A DNA stretch of 64,000 nt, from contig NRSV01000042.1 of NCBI GenBank assembly GCA_002286855.1, forward strand, positions 62,001-126,000, given 5' to 3'. This DNA is from Bipolaris cookei (taxonomy: Eukaryota > Ascomycota > Dothideomycetes > Pleosporales > Pleosporaceae). The position numbers and the translations under genes were made by a program. Below, piece after piece: positions 54,572 through 64,000 of this stretch. The notes below the pieces were generated by a model, which saw nothing but the letters and a program-made list of their open reading frames with translations, ran no database searches and was not told the DNA's origin. How positions within the stretch are numbered: position 1 is the stretch's first letter; each line of letters starts with the position of its first letter.

Positions 54572-56178
54572 CTATACCCACCTCTGGTACCTCTTGGTCT
54601 TCTGGAACGCCTGCTTGAACTCGGCATATCTCTCCGACCGCTTCTGTGCAGCCGTCGCGTTCCTCGGCGGGATGCTGTCCCACGAAACAGCATACTTAGC
54701 AGTCATATGCGCAATGGCCTTTGTGAACTCGATCCACGCCTCAAGGTTCAAGTTGTTGACGGTATCGCCATCCTCGTGGTAGTTGACATCGTAAGGGACA
54801 CCAGCGCCTCCGCCAAACATGGCTGCCTCCTCTTCCGTCTTGATGCCCTCGGCACCACCGGCAATGCCACCAGAAGCGATGCCCGCCTCAAGAAATGGGC
54901 CGTAATCTGACCGGCCGTCGAATTCAATCTCCGTGTGGTTGAGACCAATGCTGTCAAAGTAGGCGGCGAACTCGTGTTCGGCCTCGGCTGAGCCAACTGG
55001 TCCAGTCAGGTTGTATGCCGAACCATCGCCGTCGTAGATTTGGTAGGCAAAGTTGGGCGATGCCATCATGTCGAAGTCGAGCAAAAGACGGATCTTGTCC
55101 TTCTCGGCTTGGGGCAGCTCGTGCACGTAGTACTCGGCTCCGAGGAGACCGGCTTCCTCTGCTGTCCACCAGCTAAAGCGCACGGCGTTGTTGACAGTAA
55201 AATTGGTCAGTTGGATAGCAATCTCGAGAATGGAAATAGTGCCCGATCCATTATCGTTGATGCCTGGGCCAGCAGTGACCGAGTCAGAATGGCCGCTGAC
55301 GTGGATCACGTTATCGTGGTCGCCAGCCTTTGTCTCCGCAATCACGTTGCGAGTGTTGTACACTTTAGCGTCTGTCGACATGTCGATGGAAATCTCGACA
55401 CCAGCGTTGAGTTGCGCAAGAAGCGCTTCTCCTTGGCCCATGGTGATACCAGCTACAGGGACAAACTTGCCCTTGGGATACAAGACTTGGAGTGAATAGC
55501 CCTCAAGAGTGCCCTCGGCATTGTTCCATGCCACTACGCCCAAGGCTCCCTTGGCAGCAGCAATCTGCACCTTTTCGCCGTACGAGCACACACCACGCTT
55601 AATCAAAGCTACAGAGCCCTCGAGAGATTCTGGGAAATCCGCCTTTTTAATGTTAGTCTTACTCCTTCATATGTTCTTTGGGTATATAGTCGAAAATGTG
55701 AACCTACCTCTTCACAGCCCAAGTTAGGAATAGCAACGAGCGGTCCAGTAACATTGCCACCCGGAGCCAGAGTTACTGCAAATGCCTCAATGGTGTTGTT
55801 GTTTGCACGGAGTGTGGCAGTGGTTCCGATCGAGAGAGGCACATCCTGAGTGTACACGTCGTAGTAGTCAGGGAATGCCTCGAGCTGGCCCTTGATGTAT
55901 TCCACAGTATCCTCATGACCCTGGCTGCCAATCACACGGTTCTTTCCCGGTGTGTTGTATGCAATCTCCTGAAGGATCTCGGCCTTGGCAAACAAATTGT
56001 TAATGTCAATCGTGTCGCGGAGCGATTGCTATAATGCGTGTTAGAGCAACTTAGAAAATGTATGTATGTACGCTCGTACCGAATCAACCAGTGTCTTGTT
56101 AGTGCGAGGATGAAGGGCTGCTGCTTCAACCGCCGCAGCGTATGCAGCAAATGCTACGATTGGCTTTAGAAAGGCCAT
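54572..56178 (-). CDS. Secreted leucine aminopeptidase, peptidase family M28 (LAP2 type)
   Basis: Exons 56178-56080, 56028-55708 and 55642-54572 give 496 aa, the normal size for fungal LAP2. A signal peptide (MAFLKPIVAFAAYAAAVEA) and short propeptide precede the catalytic domain. A protease-associated (PA) insert follows (GPLVAIPNLGCEEADFPES...ALIKRGVCSYGEKVQIAAAKG). The two-zinc centre is complete: HSDSVTAGPGINDNGSG (His and Asp), EEAGLLG (Glu-Glu), DFDMM (Asp) and YHEDGDT (His). It removes N-terminal leucine and other hydrophobic residues from peptides outside the cell. Glycosylation sequons are present (NNT, NVT, NFT, NLT, NHT). The C-terminal tail is basic (KRSERYAEFKQAFQKTKRYQ). The gene is convergent with the acidic-protein gene. 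Confidence 0.92.
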
Positions 56179-59100
56179 TGCGACTATCGTGTGCTTGTTG
56201 CAAAGGGAGTGGCATTTCCAAACTGGCAGGGCATGCCGTGCAATTTATGTTGTTTGCTAGCTTACTTAACTCCATAGTACCACCTGCAGCTCGTAGCTCC
56301 AAATGGACCCAGAGACCGGGAATGTCGCTCCTACCAACATCACAGTATGCCTGAAATGCAGCTTACAATCAAACCCACATCCAAAGCTCTTTGCGACCTG
56401 CTAAATCCAGCCAAGTGGGCGCATCCGCACACGAGGTTGACCCTTCATCCACCAATAGCCGCTGTGGGTAGGCCCAGTAAACAAGCACACGAGCCGTGTC
56501 AAGACGTGATAAGAGGCCTTGGTAAGCTTCGACTCGGTGGCCTGCCAAGCTTGCCAAGTGCCGCTTGATGGTTGTTCTGGTGGCGATATGGGGCTGATTC
56601 ATGGCTGGAAGACGTATTGCAGCATCTTAGCGCGTGTGGGGTGCTGGGGCTGGAGCTGTATTTTCATCACCGTGTGTGATACAGACGCAATGCCAGGTTT
56701 GAGTCGACCAAGCTTTTGTGACTGACACACATCATCATATGTACCTGAGGGCTTCCTGATGTGGATGGCGCGTTGCGCAAAGCCAGATGCATAGCAATAC
56801 TGTTCCTGGTCCGGTTGCACGCTCTGAAAACATGCAGGGTTGTTTCGTGTGGAGCCCTTGTCCCTCCCAAAATCCTCTGCTATTGTCAATTTCCGCCGAT
56901 AATGGCTGCACACATCGGGCATACCCTCCGATCGCAATTCGAACACCGTGTCGTATGCCTAATACTAACAGGCAATTGCGAAATCGCGAAGCCTGGCATT
57001 GATACAAAATCTCGTCTTCCTTCCGCGGAGTCTTCATGCATGCGTTACTCAGTCGATCCGCGTGGATATGATTGCTTTCTTCACAGCTGCAACCACGAGC
57101 TCTGACCACGCACATAGGAATAGGTAGTGTCTCGAGGAGCGTAATGTTCACGATAGCTTCCAGCAGTTTTTGTCGACCTTGAATGTAGTCACCAACATTA
57201 TCGTCTACCGGCGTTCCCTCTCTTGATACGTCTGAGTATTGAATTATAATATTTGGCTTCAAATATGGATAGCGCTCCTAACTCGAAATCGGTCGGTAGC
57301 CGACGAAACTGGCCGGCCCTTGGAAATTCTCAATACCATATAAATCCAGCCCGATCGAGAAGAAAGAAAAACGTGATTCCTTTTGGGCCACTGCCTGGTC
57401 AATGAGATGCCGCTAAGTGAGCTCATTAGCTACTGTTTTTACGCCATAAATATTGCATTTGGTGGCCGTGTTGCTGTGGGTCGTATTATGGTGTTGTTGC
57501 CTATCTCATCTTCGAGACTCACTTCAACATTCCCAAAGGGTTTCCGAGAAGACTTTCGGTCAGGAGCAACCAGTGCTATTTTCTAAGCTAAATTAGGATA
57601 CATCCAAAGTAGTTCTTGTGAACAGGTGTATAGTGCTATCTTATTGTATCGTACCCTGTGAGTACTGTTTTCTCTGCCTTTGCGAGTTTGTGTTGGGGAT
57701 CTTAACAGCACTCTTGTTTTTGCTGCTCCTTCAAAGCAGACATTGATTCAAAGTGCTCAAATAAGGTTTTGTTTAAGATACTATGGGTATCTTGAGCTAC
57801 ACGCGATGATGTGACTAAAGAAGTTACGAAAGATCAGTACTGCGAAAACCAATGACCAGCGGAACATGACTCACCATGGCATTCACGATAGCATTGAGGT
57901 TCTCGACGAAAATCATCTGAACTAACTTGAAGTTGTCTTGGGCTCTGGTGGCAGAGCAAGAATGGCTTCAATTCATGAAGGCATGTTGTATTGATTAGAA
58001 GGCACTATCAATGCACTCTCGGAGAGTTTACACATAGTTTTTCTGAGAAAAATAACGAATCCTGGCTAATAAACTAACAGATACAATGAAGCAAGGCAAG
58101 AGGTGACATTGCCGAACTGGGTTACCAAGGTACTTACGCTAAACCGCTTTTGTGCGCAGTTTGGATGATATACGCAAGACCGAACCAAAGAAAACGAGTG
58201 GAATATTTGGATATGCAGCAAATATTGTTTAGAAGATATATATCCGGGTCAAAAATGGCAATATAGCACTCAGTGAGCTATATCTGCCCATCTTCCTTCT
58301 TCCCCTCACACTAACTGTGGTGAATCATTCGTAACAAATAACATCACCGCCATACCCACAACTCACCGGCCTACTACATACTCGTATGCTTAACATCTAA
58401 CCATGCTCCATCAACGACTGGAGTCACTGCGGAACCCGGCGGATACTCCTCGAGCACGGTCCCTAGACCCTCACGATCAGATCCATACCCACCTATCAGA
58501 TCTCTAGCTCAACATTACACATGTACCATTACCATGGGTACACGCAATCTTCCCCGCTTTCCAAGACCCAGGCTCTTGGAAACAGATTGGATAAATCCGT
58601 GAGCTTATCGTAAGCATAGAGCTTTTTCCTAGAATTGGCTGCATATGGATATGGCGTCCGTGTCAACGTCAAGGACCTACGCCTAGCCATGACTTCTACA
58701 GTTGGGCAGAATTGTCATCAAACTGTCGTGCTGGGTACCCTAGCTTAGCTGAGATTAACTGTAGGGGTGATGTAGACTTGATTGGTTGGCTTGAGGACCA
58801 AGTTCAAAGGTCATCACATGGGTAGGTTAAGGATCTGTTTAGTTATTAACTCTATCTTCCGCTCCAAGATCGATTGAGCGGCGAACTACTTTAAAGTAGC
58901 TTGGCTTAATAAAAATACATTCTTAATGCGACTTTCTCGATAGGCCTGAACATGGCTTCATGGTTGACAAGTGCACGTTTGAGAAATCGTGACTGAGTAT
59001 ATTCAAGTCATTATCCAAAGATAGATTTGTAACTCACGGGAAATATTGGCATAATTAATTATTTTCAAAATAGGGGTCATAGTATTTAGTCTAACCCAGT

Positions 59101-59194
59101 GACTACTTAATCTCGTATCAAGGGACATGACTGATGCCATATCAGCACTTTACTACTATCCACGTCATGCCTCGGTCTCCTGAGTAGACGCTTT
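56179..59194. other. 3-kb gene-free gap, partly AT-rich
   Basis: No supported gene. The first ~900 bases have normal composition and include the aminopeptidase promoter. From ~57240 to 59170 the sequence is AT-rich with many stops in all frames and no transposase or RNA gene recognised. It may be degraded repeat DNA. Confidence 0.5.
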
Positions 59195-61054
59195 TTACTC
59201 GTCATCTGTGGCGTCGACGACAGTCTTTGACCATTGACGAGCTGGAACCTTGCGGTGGAACAGAATATCGATTTCGCGGTAGGATCGGTCCTTCATCTCA
59301 GGCAGGAAGAAGTATGCCATGACGAAGCAGACGAAGCCAGTACCACCCCAGACGTAACCGCACTTGCCACCAAGGTTTGCTTCCTATACTAAGTTAGCAA
59401 TTATCCACGCAAAGCTCAAAATGGGTCAAATCTTACGTCAGGGTTAAGCATGTAACTAGAAAGAAAAATGCAAGGAATGTTGACTGCATAGTAGCAACCA
59501 CGTCCAATACCGGTTGTCAGGGGTCGAAGACGGATAGCAGATGTTTCTCCAATGATGACCCAAGAAGCAGGCGCAGGTCCCAGGGTGAAGAGAACGGAGA
59601 CAATGAGACCAAGGGAGGCTTGTGCGAGAGAAGCCGCTTTCGCAATAGCCTCGGTTGGCGTGCTAACGGAGCCTGCAATACCTAGGGCCACGAGGAAGCC
59701 GACGTTGATGAGAGAGCCCCATACGTAAATGGTACGACGACCGAGATACGAGGTCAAAATCCAAGACAGCATGACAAAGATCATCTGGAGAGCGGATGTG
59801 ATCAGACCGAGGGCAAACGCAGTGTCCGTGTTCATGCCAGCCTCTGCGAAAGGATTAGCAACATCGCTCTAGATTTTCAGGATCGCGGTAATCAAAACTT
59901 ACGTTCAAAAAAGTATACGGCCTGGTTGGCGATGAGATTGCCCGTGAGGTTCTGTGCCGCGTAAACACCGCACACAATGAGGGTTCGGTAGCGGTCGACA
60001 CCTCGGAAGAGCTCCAAATAGCTGGGATCCTTGGCTGACTTCTCAAGATCAATGGTACGGCGCATCATAGCAACGGCCTCCTTGAGGTTGAGCTTAGTCT
60101 TGCGTCCCAAGCGTCCAACTGCTTTCTCGGCCTCTTCATAACGCCCCTTTCGGGTCAACCACCAGGGAGACTCTGGCGCCAGATAGATGAGAATGGCAAG
60201 AGGGGTTGGGAACATCCATTGGAGTGCAATAGGGATTCTGGAGCTCGGTTAGTTGAAATAGTCGATATAAAGCATCGAAATACGTACCTGTACGCCTTTG
60301 CGCTGTCCATTGTGTTGTAATGATAGGTGACACCAGTGACGATGATGGAACCAATGGCCCAGAACATTTGCAACATCTGAGTAGCAGGAGCTCGCAGTTG
60401 AATTGGCGTAATCTCACTGCAGTACGCTGGGGAGTTGGCGATAAAGACGCCCCATGGGATGCCCTCGAGGAGCTGGGCGACGAACATGACGGGAAGCGAG
60501 TTGGCGAAGTAGAAGATGAAGATGAAGGCATTCAATACCATGAGTGCGGAAATAGTCGCCCAGCGATATCCAATGCGGCTGGTAAGGGGACCAGCCAAGC
60601 AGACACCGATGACTGCACCCACTGGTCCACCCATTTGAAGCGCAGACTGCCAGCTGGCTACGATGATCTTCTTGTTGTCGACGGGGCTGTATCTTCCATA
60701 GGCATTGGCAAATGCAGGAAGGGCGATGAAGTTTCCCATTAAAAAAACACAGTAGGATTCCATAATCTACATGTGATGTTAGCTGGGTTTCTCTTTTTCT
60801 GGACATGCCAACTGGGGGGGGGGGGGGGAGAGGCGACTGACAATAGTGCAAGACATGACAAAGGCCCAAAAAGCAGCCATGGGGTATTCCTTCACCGCCT
60901 GGGGCACGCTCATGTTGTGCTCGGCATTTTCTGCCTCGATAGCAGCAGCCTTGTTCTGGGCAGCCGTCGACTTCTCATCGATTTCGAGTGTCGACATGGC
61001 CTTCTCGATGTGCGTGTCGGCGCCATACGCCTTTGAATCGATTTTATCGCCCAT
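59195..61054 (-). CDS. MFS sugar transporter, alpha-glucoside/maltose permease-like
   Basis: Exons 61054-60842, 60766-60288, 60237-59903, 59843-59437 and 59383-59195 give 540 aa. A ~55-residue polar N-terminus precedes TM1. Motifs are GGPVGAVIGVCLAGPLTSRIGYR (motif A region), QLLEGIPWGVFIANSPAYCSE, then the central PESPWWLTRKGRYEEAEKAV, the hallmark of the maltose/alpha-glucoside permease branch of sugar porters. The second half has NQAVYFFEQAGMNTDTAFALGL and ends NLGGKCGYVWGGTGFVCFV..YFFLPEMKDRSYREIDILFHRKVPARQW. It likely performs proton-coupled oligosaccharide uptake at the plasma membrane; specificity is inferred. Its first intron holds 15 consecutive G on the plus strand (60814-60828). 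MGDKIDSKA at 61054 is taken as the start; an upstream in-frame codon at 61123 is less likely. Confidence 0.9.
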
Positions 61055-63069
61055 GCTTGCAAATGTGAACCGACACAACCAGAGTGTGTGGTATAAGAGA
61101 GGCTGGCAGGAAATGGGAAGCAAAAGAGAATGATCACTGCGATGGTAGCACTTTTAAATAAAGAGCCCAAGAGCAAGGGGCCCAACTGTCCCGCAGTCAG
61201 ACATGCCGGCATCTGGGGTCAGTAGTTTACTAACAACATTCCATCAATCAGATCGAAAGGGCTATCAAACTGGCCTGACGCCAACGCCTACCCGCGTGTG
61301 ATTCGAATTTCACGAGCTTGTTCCTATCCCATTACAACTTGGCAATGCTTTGGTTAGCCGCCTTCAACCCACCGGGAAAGTCCAGATGTAGATAGGCGGC
61401 CTAACGTTAGCTGATTCCTCATGGCCTTAGCTGTCGTGTTGGCCCATAGCCGCCTATCACAGCCCCGGTTGCGGAGCCCCAGCTAATGCTACTCACGCTA
61501 CCCCATCCCCGCACACGACTGAATTTATCCGGCCCCACTGAAGCTTGTATTGCAGGGGTTTCCCACACTTTCTCCCCAGACGTTCTTCACTTCCAGCAGT
61601 AGAGCGATTTCTACACCGCAGCCCAGGTAATTACCGCTACAAAAGACTTCTTTGCTCGCCATGGGGACAGAAAAATGCTGCTGTACATATGTACATTCAA
61701 TCTATCGCACATGGCACTACCCCGTTACCCCATCATTTGTCGTCAGGCTGGACAGGACGCCACCCAAACCGACTCTAGCTCGTAACGGAATACACCAAGC
61801 TGTTCTTCGTAGTGCGTCCGTCTGCGCCGGTAGTGATCCATTATTCGGGACGGTGGCGATCCATTGTCCCGGACGGAACAGATGCCGCCAACGCCTATAT
61901 TCCAATCCTCGGTGTAATGTTCCGCGAGTTGAATCAAGACAGGCGGCCCGTCCACCCCCTGCCGTACACCACCGCCTGCCAACAACCTAGGAGCTGTGGC
62001 TGCGAACGAGCACCAGTGTATCAAGTTTGAGTTTCGATATTACGCAAAACTATTCGCTTCTCGATTTGCATCTTGGATCATGTGGTGCAGAAGAACTGTC
62101 ATGTTGATACATTCTCTATCTTCAGGCGCCACGCTTACCGTTGCACTCATTAGTCTCCTGCAGTAAGATGCCAACTTTACTACAACCAACTTCTTTCCCG
62201 ATGGCCTGGTAAGAGCCAGTAGTCTGGGCCTCCGAGTTGTAAGTACGCATAGCTGTATCCGACCCAACAGGCGATCTCTCCACATCTCCACGACCCAACC
62301 TCCCCATTGGCATTTACTAGTTCTCATGACAGACTTGTTGTAATCAGCAGGGCCAAGTTCCTCATTTCTTAGGTCCACTTTGCTCATTCCACATGCAAGT
62401 TATTCGCGTTAGCCATAGGGCCAATTGTCTCTCAACACTCGCCACAATGAGGAATGGGCGGCCACTCATGGGTTCAGCCTGATGTGCGTAGCATATTTTC
62501 CGCATCAATCAGGAATGCCCTTGGATATGCAAGAGCCTGACTGCCGATTCACCCAATACGCATACAGCCATGTATGCAACACCACTCTAGAGAAGCACTG
62601 AACACTGCACAGAGGGCCGGAAATGCATATTTATCCAAAGCACTAACAACCCTTTGTAACCCCGCAGAATCAACACAAGCAGCCAGCATGGGAAATGCAA
62701 ATACCTTGACATAATACTACGCCAAGAGATTTTGGGCATGGATATAAGGGATACACCGCAAGCCAAAAAGAGTTGGAAGCAGAAAGCCTCGCACGAAGCA
62801 GGTGGAGCCTCTCAGAATCTTTAACTTAAGAAGTGAATTCCAGTCTGCGTTTTTGCAGAGTCGTCTGGAAGACCTGGACGCTGTCTAGTCTTTTTATGCT
62901 CTCCAGTAGCTGACTTGCTTAGCGATCCTGTGCGCCGGGAGCCCAAAATACTATCTATCCTCGTTTCAATCATATCGTGGCATTTCTCAATCATCTTCGC
63001 GGTCTGTTTTCTTCTTCTTCTTTTTCTTCTTCTTCTTCTTCTTCTTCTTCTTCTTTTTTTTTTTTCTCT
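61055..63069. other. Intergenic, no gene seen
   Basis: About 2 kb between the permease start and the eS21 stop. It includes the permease promoter at its left end and a CTT microsatellite at its right end. Short frames have no recognisable features. Confidence 0.5.
63007..63069. repeat. CTT microsatellite and T run
   Basis: (CTT)n of more than a dozen units plus a T tract, directly after the eS21 stop codon; on the transcript this is an (AAG)n/A-rich 3' UTR. It is likely to vary in length. Confidence 0.85.
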
Positions 63070-63391
63070 TTATTTGACAGCGCTCCACACCTTTTCTAGA
63101 TATCCACTCTGTTGAGCCAGGCGGTTCAACGAGTCATCTGCCTCACCCATTGCGCGGACGAAACCAGCGAGAGCAAACGACTTATTGTCTCCAGGGATTG
63201 CGCGACCTTCGGTTGTAACATTGGCGATAGCAATCTGGACAGAGGCATGATCCTTGGGCCGGATGATGCGGTTGGTGGCGTCGCACTTGCGTGGGATGTA
63301 GCTGCGGAAATATCAGATATGCCCAGTCTTGGTTATTCACGGAGCCAAGGATCATTTACAGGTCTACGAGTTCTCCGCGTTCGTTCTCCAT
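63070..63391 (-). CDS. RPS21: 40S ribosomal protein eS21
   Basis: Exons 63391-63360 and 63301-63070 across a 58-nt intron (donor GTAAAT, acceptor CGCAG) give 87 aa, the same length as the yeast protein. The sequence starts MENERGELVDLYIPRKC and continues ATNRIIRPKDHASVQIAIAN, SFALAGFVRAMGEADDSLNR and LAQQSGYLEKVWSAVK. This matches eS21 from end to end: small, basic, 40S body. Exon 1 has only 32 nt, so the gene is invisible to simple frame listings. Relative to typical eS21, the loop between the two halves (TTEGRAIPGDNK) differs slightly. It is single copy here, with no uORF examined. Confidence 0.95.
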
Positions 63392-63957
63392 TGTGGCAAG
63401 ATTTGCGGGTTTTTTTTTGGCCAGCTTTAGACAGTGTTAGTGACAAAACAAATTTGCGACTGTTAATACTCACGTAAAATGTACAGGAAACGTGCAAATG
63501 GTCGGAATTTGTTCACGACGTATTTTTCGATCACCGCGTGCGAATTGATAAGCGATGTGGTCTGTGCATCATCATATCCACCTTGTGCTACACATATGGT
63601 CGCTGCTGGCAAGAGAATGGACATACAAGCAATACGATGCTCGATAATTGGCGGAAATTGCTGGGTCTGTAAGTTGCAGGAAATATGGTGGGCTATTCTC
63701 ACGTAACTGTGGTATGCAGTCTTTTGGGCACATTATAAGATCATCTCTTGTTCATGTCAACTTCACTTTGAACAGCATCAAGCCTTCTTACGGTTACACA
63801 TCATCGTCTACACCTTCTTTTGGTCAAAACATTCAACATTACTCCAAAGTAGCTATTCCATAATCTTCTGCCATAGCATTACCCTCTTAAGTAGAGAAAA
63901 TCTATATCATCTTTTTCTTGCGCTGCTTTACAGTCGGAGCGAAACCCGACTGAGTAT
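63392..63957. other. Intergenic, eS21 promoter side
   Basis: About 565 bases. The 5' leader of eS21 is T/A-rich (a T9 run near 63411 on the plus strand). No other feature is recognised. Confidence 0.4.
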
Positions 63958-64000
63958 TTAGGCAGTCTTCTTCTTCTTTGGTGCAGCGCTGCATAGAGCT
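63958..64000 (-). CDS. Possible terminal exon of a gene cut by the right edge
   Basis: On the minus strand the last bases read ..SAAPKKKKTA and a TAA at 63960-63958, with a CTATGCAG that could be a splice acceptor just before CGCTGCACC. A short lysine-rich ending like this is typical of ribosomal or other basic nuclear proteins. Only ~10 codons are visible, so identity is open and the call is weak. Confidence 0.3.
   Translation of the reverse strand, partial: ALCSAAPKKKKTA

Noticed and set aside
1..64000. tRNA, rRNA, CRISPR arrays and bacterial-type operons
   Set aside because: I scanned by eye for GTTCGANTC-type T-loops and spaced repeats and found no convincing structures. A tRNAscan or Infernal run would settle small RNAs.

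Overview
This window is nuclear DNA of a filamentous ascomycete, most likely a Dothideomycete of the order Pleosporales. The grounds are many short GT..AG introns (mostly 46-105 nt), Pezizomycotina-type gene families (AIM21, CFEM/GPI wall protein, RTA1-like, SFH5 with an acidic N-terminus, short-intron PRMT1), and AT-rich gene-poor patches carrying broken genes. The order-level placement is inference. No rRNA, tRNA, CRISPR array or intact transposon was recognised.

Layout, left to right. 0-5 kb: the 3' end of a FAD-linked oxidoreductase, a broken TPR-repeat gene, and AIM21 (endocytic actin). 6.7-18.5 kb is a housekeeping block: TVP18 (Golgi), TAD2 (tRNA A34 deaminase), EMC10 (ER membrane complex), an FGGY pentulose kinase, an RRM protein, SFH5 (PI transfer) and a TMEM135-like membrane protein. 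18.5-25.6 kb is gene-poor, with an AT-rich stretch, a decayed GNAT acetyltransferase and a large secreted CFEM/GPI-anchored wall protein. 25.6-37.2 kb is rich in transport and secretion genes: an MFS transporter, an AAAP amino-acid permease, a secreted type-B carboxylesterase and an RTA1-like membrane protein.

37.6-56.2 kb is dense and conserved: a PHD-finger/RGG protein, a kinesin-6-like motor, a mitochondrial class III CoA-transferase (SUGCT type) divergent from riboflavin synthase RIB5, an unknown 567-aa protein, PRMT1/HMT1, TFIIIB subunit BRF1, a small very acidic protein and a secreted M28 leucine aminopeptidase. 56.2-59.2 kb is a gene-free gap. It is followed by an alpha-glucoside/maltose-permease-like MFS transporter, a second gene-poor stretch, ribosomal protein eS21 (RPS21), and a possible terminal exon at the right edge.

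Gene models were built by joining reading frames at GT..AG junctions that keep phase and restore family motifs. Exon coordinates are in each entry. The genes look like independent eukaryotic transcription units; I see no biosynthetic cluster. The most notable items are two decayed genes with identifiable lesions, a possible membrane anchor on TAD2, very small exons in TVP18 and PRMT1, repeat blocks in the CFEM protein, a duplicated motif in AIM21, and substitutions in expected motifs of PRMT1, BRF1 and the kinesin. I found no convincing evidence for a wholly new system.
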